Source: RGIG464 sp045643185
GTDB taxonomy: Bacteria > Myxococcota_A > Bradymonadia > UBA4248
DNA length: 10,365 nucleotides
NCBI GenBank assembly: GCA_045643185.1
Contig: JAZUKH010000097.1
Location: forward strand, 1-10,365
Direction of reading: 5' to 3'
The notes below the pieces were generated by a model that was not told the origin of the DNA, made no database searches, and saw nothing but the letters and a program-made list of their open reading frames with translations. Shown here piece by piece: positions 5,256 through 10,365 of this stretch. Position 1 is the first letter of the stretch. Each line of letters begins with the position of its first letter. The position numbers and the translations under genes were made by a program.

Positions 5256-6308
5256 ATGATGTCTGACAATAACAACCAATACTGTAGCTGCTGCTCGACT
5301 CAATCCCCCGCCCCGGAAGAAGCCTGCTGCTGCAGTTGTTCCTCTTCACAGGATCAATCCGCCTCCGCCGCGTCGACGACCACCACGTCGTCGTCCCCGC
5401 TTCCGACAAGCAAACCAGCTCAGCCCGAAGTTCCCACCATGCAAATGTTCGGTCAGCTCACCAACAATGGTCAACTCATGATCAACGGCCAGATCTTCGA
5501 ATTCGTTTCGATGCGAAACAACGAAGTCAAAGTCAACGGTCAGGTCATGAAAGGTCGCATGCTGTCAGACGGTCGCGTCGAAGTCCACATGCCGGTCAAC
5601 ATGGTCAACAACATGAGCATGAATAACCAGGGCGCCATCATCGGCCAGATCATGCCCAACGGCCAAATCATGATCAACGGCCAGGCCATGAACATCCAAC
5701 AGGTCAATCCAAACCAGTTTATGGTCAACGGTCAACTCATGAACGGTCAAATCATGCCCAATAACCAGGTCATGTTGCAACCAGCCATGAACAACATGAT
5801 GAATCAGATGGTTGGTCAGATCATGCCCAATGGCCAACTCATGCTCAATGGCCAACTCATGAATATTCAACAGGTCAACCCCAACCAGTTTATGGTCAAT
5901 GGCCAGCTCATGAACGGTCAAATCATGCCCAACAACCAGATCATGCTGCAAGTTATGAATAACAACATGATGAACAATGGTATGATGAACGGCCAAATGA
6001 ACAACATGATGAACGGCCAGATGAACAATGGCATGATGAACGGCCAAATGAACAACATGATGAACGGCCAAATGAATAACATGATGAACGGCCAAATGAA
6101 CAATGGCATGATGAACAACATGATGAACGGCCAGATGATGGGCCAGATCATGCCCAACGGCCAAGTTATGATCAACGGTCAACTCATGAACATTCAACAG
6201 ATCAACCCCAACCAGTTTATGGTCAATGGACAACTGATGAACGGTCAAATGATGGCCAACAACCAAATCATGTTGCAGGTCGCCATGAATAACGGCATGC
6301 GCTTCTAA
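5256..6308 (+). CDS. Met/Asn/Gln/Gly-rich repeat protein with N-terminal Cys cluster, unknown function
   Basis: This is a 350-residue protein. The ATG at 5256 is chosen because GGAG lies 7 nt upstream; a second ATG follows at once, and a TTG at 5199 in the same frame lacks a ribosome site. There is no signal peptide or membrane segment. Residues 10-28 hold seven Cys as a near mirror image, CSCC then CCCSC. Residues 30-63 are a Ser/Thr/Pro linker. Four ungapped 46-residue units follow at 66-111, 130-175, 187-232 and 296-341. Units 2-4 are nearly identical, with NGQ-x-M turns and the segment NPNQFMVNGQLMNGQ. Unit 1 shares 18 of 46 positions with unit 2 but keeps charged residues (E, K, R, D). 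Residues 233-295 are short M-M-N-G-Q-M-N-N repeats. The regular NG turns between short hydrophobic strands suggest a beta-meander or solenoid; the composition also resembles Met-rich or prion-like low-complexity proteins. I do not recognise a family. Metal binding, redox sensing and assembly are all open possibilities. Confidence 0.85.
   Translation: MMSDNNNQYCSCCSTQSPAPEEACCCSCSSSQDQSASAASTTTTSSSPLPTSKPAQPEVPTMQMFGQLTNNGQLMINGQIFEFVSMRNNEVKVNGQVMKGRMLSDGRVEVHMPVNMVNNMSMNNQGAIIGQIMPNGQIMINGQAMNIQQVNPNQFMVNGQLMNGQIMPNNQVMLQPAMNNMMNQMVGQIMPNGQLMLNGQLMNIQQVNPNQFMVNGQLMNGQIMPNNQIMLQVMNNNMMNNGMMNGQMNNMMNGQMNNGMMNGQMNNMMNGQMNNMMNGQMNNGMMNNMMNGQMMGQIMPNGQVMINGQLMNIQQINPNQFMVNGQLMNGQMMANNQIMLQVAMNNGMRF
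5451..6278 (+). repeat. Four 138-bp coding repeats with an interposed short-repeat block
   Basis: Units occupy 5451-5588, 5643-5780, 5814-5951 and 6141-6278, each exactly 138 bp and in frame. The second and third differ at 13 codons synonymously and at only four codons by conservative changes (I/L, I/L, A/L, V/I). They are therefore old enough to have drifted silently while the protein was held constant. The block at 5952-6140 is made of much more uniform 24-bp-scale units (atgatgaacggccaaatgaa and variants), which points to recent slippage expansion. Confidence 0.9.
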
Positions 6309-6398
6309 CCAATCCTGTTAGAGCGCCGGAATTATGGATAATAATATATCGAAAACGATCATCCACCCCCTTGAATGACCTGAGTATTGAGCACAAAT

Positions 6399-6429
6399 GA
6401 AGCGAGCATACCGATAACGGGCTCGCTTC
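6399..6429 (+). terminator. Bulged hairpin between the Met/Asn-rich gene and the ankyrin lipoprotein gene
   Basis: GAAGCGAGC (6399-6407) pairs with GCTCGCTTC (6421-6429), and inside it CCG-ataa-CGG extends the stem across a 3-nt bulge. It lies 91 nt after one stop codon and 69 nt before the next start. Five T residues come only 12 nt later, so it is an imperfect intrinsic terminator. It could instead be a leader structure of the ankyrin gene if transcription starts near the AT-rich TAATAATATAT at 6340-6350. Confidence 0.4.
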
Positions 6430-6497
6430 CCCAATACGTATCCTTTTTCTCAATACCGGTAGCCCAATATTTCTCAAACTTTATGAAGGGTCATCCC

Positions 6498-8654
6498 ATG
6501 AAACTTAAAACGATTCTTGTGATTGCCGCTATCTGTTCTATTTTCTCTGGATGTTCATCAAAATCATTGACGTCGAGTGATCAACCGAAGAAAGAAAATA
6601 CAGGCGACCCATCCTATCAGATAGAGATAGAAACCCAAGCCATACCAAAGACTGATGAAAACCCGGCCCCTCAGACGGTTCAAAACAGCGTTAACAACGG
6701 CGAAAGCGCAGGCGAAAGCACAAATGTCCCGAGTATCGTATCTCAAAATGACCAGGATCACGACGGCAAATCGTTTCAAGGCTCTTCATATATTGACAGG
6801 ATCTTACCCATCGCTTTTGCTTTTGTCACTTCAAAAGCCTCAGAGAATACAGACACAACCGAAAGTATCGATAACGATGCCTCCGATGCTCACGATAAAA
6901 CGGCGTTGATGAAAAGTGCCGAAGCGGGCGATATCGACGCAGTAAAAGCCCTGATCGAGTCTGGAATGAATGTCAATATTCTGGATGACGCTGGCAGATC
7001 AGCCCTCATGTATGCCGCAAATGACGAAGTATTCAATGCTTTGCTCGCTGCCGATGCGAAAGTAAAAGTTGTCGACAAGCATAACAAAACCTCCATGTTC
7101 TTTGCCCCAAGCCCAAATGCCGTAAAAGTGCTGATAGAAGCAGGTGTCCATGTCGATGATCAAGACGATGAAGACAAAACGCCGATCATGTATGCCAAGG
7201 ATGCCCAGAGCGTCAAATGGCTCCTAGAGGCTGGCGCTGATCCAAACACAAAAGACAATGAAGGCAAAACGCCGATCATGTACGCAAACGATGCCCAGAG
7301 TGTCAAATGGCTCCTAGAGGCTGGTGCCGAGCCAAACGCAAAAGATCAAGTCGGCAGAACGCCGATCATGTATGCAAACGATACGGGAAGTGTCAAATGG
7401 CTTCTAGAAGCTGGCGCAGAGCCAAACATAAAAGACAATGCTGGCAGTACGCCGATCATGTATGCTGAGAATGCCGAGAGCATTAGATTGTTGATCGAGG
7501 CAGGAGCTGAACCAAGCGCAAAGAATAACTATGGAAAAACGACACTCATGTATGCAAAAGATGCTGAGAGCGTTAAATTGCTGATCGATGCAGGGGTTGA
7601 TCTGAACGCAAAGGATAACTATGGCTATACAGCACTCCATTCAGCCATCAATCTCGAGGTACTACTCGCCCTCATCATATCGGGTGCGAATGTCAACGCT
7701 ACCGCTCAAGACGGCAGTGCACCGCTTCACCGTTATAACAATCTGGATACAATAAACTTGTTGATCGCGGCTGGCGTTGACGTGAATGCTAAAGATCACT
7801 TTGGCAACACGCCATTAATGAATTATGAGGATGGGGACAGCTTAAAAGTCCTGATTGCTGCCGGCGCTGATATGCATGCAAAAAACAAATACGGAAACAC
7901 AGCACTACAATATCATACGGAAAAGAAACATATAGAAGCGATTAAAATTCTGCTCGAAGCCGGAGCAGCAGAAACCGAAGATGAAAGAAAAGAGTCTTTG
8001 GAGATCATTGAAAAGTACACCATGCCCGAAAACGAGTTTGGCGACGGTAAACATCCCATCATTAAGTTACCAGCATCGACAAACGACGCAACTATTCTCT
8101 CTGAATTAGAAGCCTTCAAATCCAATGTAGCCTGCCATTTTATCAAGGGAAGCAAAAGCATTTTAAATTATAAAGCCCAACTGATCGCCTGTGAAAATGC
8201 ATACACACAGTTGATCTATTACCAAGCCAATGACGGTTATGATTTAGACGACTCATGGTGCAGCGATAAAAGCTGGTCCGATAGAGGCGTAGGCATAAAG
8301 TATTGCAATGATAATTTGTTTGCTGTGATTCAAGACACAAATACCAAAACGGCTAACGTGTACCACCTTGGCAATCTATCCACCAGCGATGAAGGTGAGT
8401 GGCACACGTCGAGCACCCAGGTCGAACTGAAAACAATTCAAACAACAGAGAGATCAGATCAGAAAATACTCGAGCTGATCTGGGAAACAACCAACAATGA
8501 ATTCGCACAACAAGGCGAAGACAGCGCACTCTATAGCACTCGCACACAACAATTCTTGATGAGCGTGACAGAACAAGGCGAAAAGATCGAAAGCGGACTG
8601 ATCTTGAATACTTTCACCTCAGAATGTAAGGGTTCGGAGTGTGAGGAACAATAA
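6498..8654 (+). CDS. Ankyrin-repeat lipoprotein with a Cys-containing C-terminal domain
   Basis: This is a 718-residue protein. The ATG at 6498 follows AAGGG by 7 nt and gives a clean lipoprotein signal (MKLKTILVIAAICSIFSGC, Cys19 lipidated, Ser at +2). An ATG/other start upstream would bury that signal. Residues 20-134 are a Ser/Asn/Gln-rich spacer. Residues 135 to about 490 are twelve ankyrin units: the first (from 6900) is 33 residues, the next ten are exactly 30, and the last again has ordinary length (TALQYHTEKKHIEAIKILLEAGA). The short units read T-P-I-M-Y-A-x-D-A-x-S-V-K-W-L-L-E-A-G-A and lack three residues of the loop between the two helices. Residues from about 500 form a C-terminal domain I do not recognise, with Cys546, 565, 588, 603, 710 and 715, likely disulfide-bonded. 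Ankyrin arrays bind proteins; with a lipid anchor this one should act at the envelope, facing the periplasm or the outside. The partner is unknown. Confidence 0.85.
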   Translation: MKLKTILVIAAICSIFSGCSSKSLTSSDQPKKENTGDPSYQIEIETQAIPKTDENPAPQTVQNSVNNGESAGESTNVPSIVSQNDQDHDGKSFQGSSYIDRILPIAFAFVTSKASENTDTTESIDNDASDAHDKTALMKSAEAGDIDAVKALIESGMNVNILDDAGRSALMYAANDEVFNALLAADAKVKVVDKHNKTSMFFAPSPNAVKVLIEAGVHVDDQDDEDKTPIMYAKDAQSVKWLLEAGADPNTKDNEGKTPIMYANDAQSVKWLLEAGAEPNAKDQVGRTPIMYANDTGSVKWLLEAGAEPNIKDNAGSTPIMYAENAESIRLLIEAGAEPSAKNNYGKTTLMYAKDAESVKLLIDAGVDLNAKDNYGYTALHSAINLEVLLALIISGANVNATAQDGSAPLHRYNNLDTINLLIAAGVDVNAKDHFGNTPLMNYEDGDSLKVLIAAGADMHAKNKYGNTALQYHTEKKHIEAIKILLEAGAAETEDERKESLEIIEKYTMPENEFGDGKHPIIKLPASTNDATILSELEAFKSNVACHFIKGSKSILNYKAQLIACENAYTQLIYYQANDGYDLDDSWCSDKSWSDRGVGIKYCNDNLFAVIQDTNTKTANVYHLGNLSTSDEGEWHTSSTQVELKTIQTTERSDQKILELIWETTNNEFAQQGEDSALYSTRTQQFLMSVTEQGEKIESGLILNTFTSECKGSECEEQ
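6900..7967 (+). repeat. Ankyrin-coding array: 99-bp unit, ten 90-bp units, ordinary-length end unit
   Basis: The Thr codon (Ser or Ala in two units) of the T-P-L-H position falls at 6900, then 6999, and every 90 bp to 7899 without a break. Units beginning at 7179, 7269, 7359 and 7449 are close copies at the DNA level, all opening acgccgatcatgta, and so appear recently duplicated. The outer units are diverged. Confidence 0.9.
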
Positions 8655-8753
8655 ATGCTACGTTTCATGTAGAGACGTAGCATGTAGTCTATGCGGTCTA
8701 TGTAGAGACATCGCATGTGGTCTATGTAGAGACGTCACATGACGTCTCTACAT
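8655..8753. repeat. 24-bp tandem repeat array with palindromes between convergent genes
   Basis: Three 24-bp units at 8664-8687, 8697-8720 and 8721-8744, with a 9-bp remnant at 8688-8696, share the core ATGTAGAGAC. Two hairpins are built from them. ATGCTACGT/ACGTAGCAT (8655-8663 and 8675-8683) begins at the base after the ankyrin stop codon. The second is a perfect 13-bp stem, ATGTAGAGACGTC-acat-GACGTCTCTACAT, at 8724-8753. The array fills the whole gap between two convergent genes. The second hairpin could end transcription from either side, but neither has a T run. Confidence 0.8.
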
Positions 8754-8760
8754 AAGAACA

Positions 8761-10365
8761 TTATTCAGCAAGGACGACCGAAATCGATGCCGCTCCATTG
8801 GTATCTGAACTGGAGCCACCACCCGTCACGGACGAAGCCCCTGAAACGTATCTCACGACATCATCGGTAAGTTTCCCGCCAGCACTGACATAATCCTTAC
8901 CCGTAATGGAATAGCCATACACGAAACTGGAGCCGCCTGCACCGCTATGGCCTTTGTCCTGCCCATTGGCCCCCGTGTACCAACCGCCACCGCCACCGCC
9001 TGTGAGATGATCACTCGGCGCTGATGCAGCCACCCCAAACAGACAAACGGTATCCTTGCCTGAACCATCGGCACAACCATTTTGACCGCCACCAGGCGTA
9101 CCACTATTAAACTGTTTCTTATATTTGCCATTTTCACCGACAAAACCGCCGCCGTTGCTGCCATCACTTGTGGTCGGGGTGGCCCACGGTCCGTACATGG
9201 CACCACCGCCACCGCCAGCGACGATCACGCGATTTGATGTGGTATCGCTGCCTATACGGACATCCGTCGCGCCACCGCCACCAGCACCATAAAATGTCGT
9301 CACATTATAATGCCCGGGAGATCCGCCGTTTGCGCCGCCGCAGTCGTGTTCATAAAAACAACGTTTGCCACCGCCACCAATTCGCACATAGACTTTCTGC
9401 TGAGAAAGAAGCTTAAACTGACCCTCGGCTTTGCCGCCCTTTCCACCGTAACGCGCACTCGGCTTTGAGACCGTGTAGCTGCCGCCACCAGCCCCGATCA
9501 CACTCATTAAATAGCGACCTTTCGGCAAAACAATATCTTGATCCGACGTAAAATTCCCTGGATCACAAAAGGCTTTGAGCGAGAATAAACTCCCTTTCGT
9601 AAAGACCTGCCCACCAAACCCCGTCGCTTCGTTGGCGGTTTCGGTCGCTACAAGATAAACGCTCCCGTAATACGCCTGAGCGGGCATAGAATCTCGCACC
9701 GGACCAGTGATCTTCAATGTCTGAACTGCACTCCAATCGGACGGCTTGAAGCGCATCGTCTTCGGGGAAATCGAAATACCGTTTGACACATTATCAATAC
9801 GGTTGCCTGCAGCATCGCGAAGTTCAAGCGAAAACACAACGTCGGTCGATGGCTCAATGGAAAGACGAACCGATGCCGTCTGCGTTGTTGCCACGTCTGC
9901 ACATGCGATGGCATTGATGTTTTCACTTACGACAATGTCCGGAATCTCATCGTCCTCCGTCACAAACGGACCAACTAACGCCGATTTTCCATCAAACATT
10001 CCATCGTCAGATTTCAACACAAATGAAATATATGATGTCTGGGAACCATCAGAGACATTCTCATCAACGGACTTATACGTAAAGTTCACTCCAGTGTTCC
10101 ACATTTCCGGCGTCATGACAGCTTCCGAGGGTGACACCGAAAGTTCAGTACCATCTGTTGATATAGCTTTGACCGTCACATTGCTCGTGGGCTTGCCCGC
10201 AAGTTTGACTGTCATGTTGTAGGCCGTCGATGACATCGCTTCTGAAAGCAACGTGTTATATGTCGGCGGAAATACGATCTCCGCTCGATTGATATCAAGA
10301 ACCGTCACTTTGCGTTCAAAGCTCAAACCATCGAAATTCGTATCATCACTGACAAGGCTGAACGA
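8761..10365 (-). CDS. Surface/secreted protein with Calx-beta-like domains and an ALK-type glycine-rich domain (5' end outside window)
   Basis: 534 C-terminal residues are visible. The frame stays open to the window edge; a TTG at 10326 is internal, since the upstream codons SDDTNFDG match the later SDDGMFDG repeat. Residues about 29-145 and 145-250 are beta-sandwich repeats with ends such as SVSPSEAVMTPEMWNTGVNF and SISPKTMRFKPSDWSAVQTL, the 'sP..l.F.p..W...q.l' pattern of Calx-beta-like extracellular modules. From about residue 270 comes a glycine-rich domain like that of ALK/LTK receptors (Pfam Gly_rich): LPKGRYLMSVIGAGGGS, GAGGGGATDVRIG, NRVIVAGGGGGA, GGGGGGWYTGANG and GAGGSSFVYG, ending SISVVLAE. 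Cys pairs inside it (KRCFYEHDCGG; GCADGSGKDTVCLFG) suggest disulfides, hence an exported protein. Signal peptide and anchor would be upstream. It may be an adhesin or a matrix protein, but this is inferred from domain type only. Confidence 0.8.
   Translation of the reverse strand, partial: SFSLVSDDTNFDGLSFERKVTVLDINRAEIVFPPTYNTLLSEAMSSTAYNMTVKLAGKPTSNVTVKAISTDGTELSVSPSEAVMTPEMWNTGVNFTYKSVDENVSDGSQTSYISFVLKSDDGMFDGKSALVGPFVTEDDEIPDIVVSENINAIACADVATTQTASVRLSIEPSTDVVFSLELRDAAGNRIDNVSNGISISPKTMRFKPSDWSAVQTLKITGPVRDSMPAQAYYGSVYLVATETANEATGFGGQVFTKGSLFSLKAFCDPGNFTSDQDIVLPKGRYLMSVIGAGGGSYTVSKPSARYGGKGGKAEGQFKLLSQQKVYVRIGGGGKRCFYEHDCGGANGGSPGHYNVTTFYGAGGGGATDVRIGSDTTSNRVIVAGGGGGAMYGPWATPTTSDGSNGGGFVGENGKYKKQFNSGTPGGGQNGCADGSGKDTVCLFGVAASAPSDHLTGGGGGGWYTGANGQDKGHSGAGGSSFVYGYSITGKDYVSAGGKLTDDVVRYVSGASSVTGGGSSSDTNGAASISVVLAE

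Noticed and set aside
5918..6175. Trp/Phe/Ile/Met-rich minus-strand frame resembling a membrane protein
   Set aside because: Another reading of the same short repeats; the hydrophobic look comes from the repeat, not from a gene.
5565..6266. 233-codon His-rich minus-strand frame inside the Met/Asn-rich gene
   Set aside because: Its H-x-x-V-H pattern is simply the complement of the Met/Asn/Gln codon repeat (CAT from ATG). There is no ribosome site or promoter, and the silent drift fits selection on the plus frame. It is worth remembering only as an example of a repeat that keeps both strands open.
8655..8753. CRISPR array
   Set aside because: The 24-bp units are directly adjacent or separated by a 9-bp remnant, with no unique spacers and no cas genes.
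10324..10326. TTG as the start codon of the glycine-rich protein
   Set aside because: The frame is open to the window edge and the upstream codons encode a segment repeated later in the protein, so the gene is cut by the window.

Overview
The window looks like a piece of a Gram-negative bacterial chromosome. It encodes a LamB-type outer-membrane porin with a signal peptide, three predicted lipoproteins and a large secreted or surface glycine-rich protein. The Cys pattern C-x5-C-x5-C at the end of one lipoprotein, the Calx-beta-like surface domains and the many lineage-specific secreted proteins remind me of Myxococcota/Bradymonadota-type genomes. That placement is inference; there is no marker gene here.

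Layout. Positions 1-4788 carry five genes, all on the minus strand. In transcription order they are: a small Pro/Asn/Gly-rich lipoprotein (4333-4788), a 111-residue basic protein with an internal duplication (3816-4151), a lipoprotein with a GspG/pseudopilin-type C-terminal domain (3166-3669), a LamB-like carbohydrate porin (1225-2916) and an alpha/alpha-toroid protein of the prenyltransferase/squalene-cyclase repeat type (264-1145). Good intrinsic terminators follow the first and last of the genes on the map (199-234 and 3759-3791), so the genes are mostly separate units. The porin and the toroid protein may be co-transcribed. A gene-free stretch (4789-5255) holds a MITE-like element.

Positions 5256-8654 carry two plus-strand genes. 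The first is a striking 350-residue Met/Asn/Gln/Gly protein: an N-terminal symmetric Cys cluster followed by four ungapped 46-residue units and a block of short M-N-G-Q repeats. The second is a 718-residue lipoprotein whose ankyrin array has ten 30-residue (short) units between two ordinary-length capping units. A minus-strand gene at the right (8761 to beyond the window edge) encodes Calx-beta-like domains and an ALK/LTK-type glycine-rich domain.

Non-coding DNA is rich in palindromic repeats. Two inverted copies of one element (95-179 and 4903-5032) share their flanks but have different palindromes in the middle. A 24-bp repeat array ending in a perfect 13-bp inverted repeat fills the gap between the convergent genes at 8655-8760. 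The central palindrome of the second element and this array share the half-site AGAGACG.

There is no recognisable defence system, phage, CRISPR array, RNA gene or complete metabolic pathway. The strongest candidate for undescribed biology is the Met/Asn/Gln repeat protein at 5256-6308.
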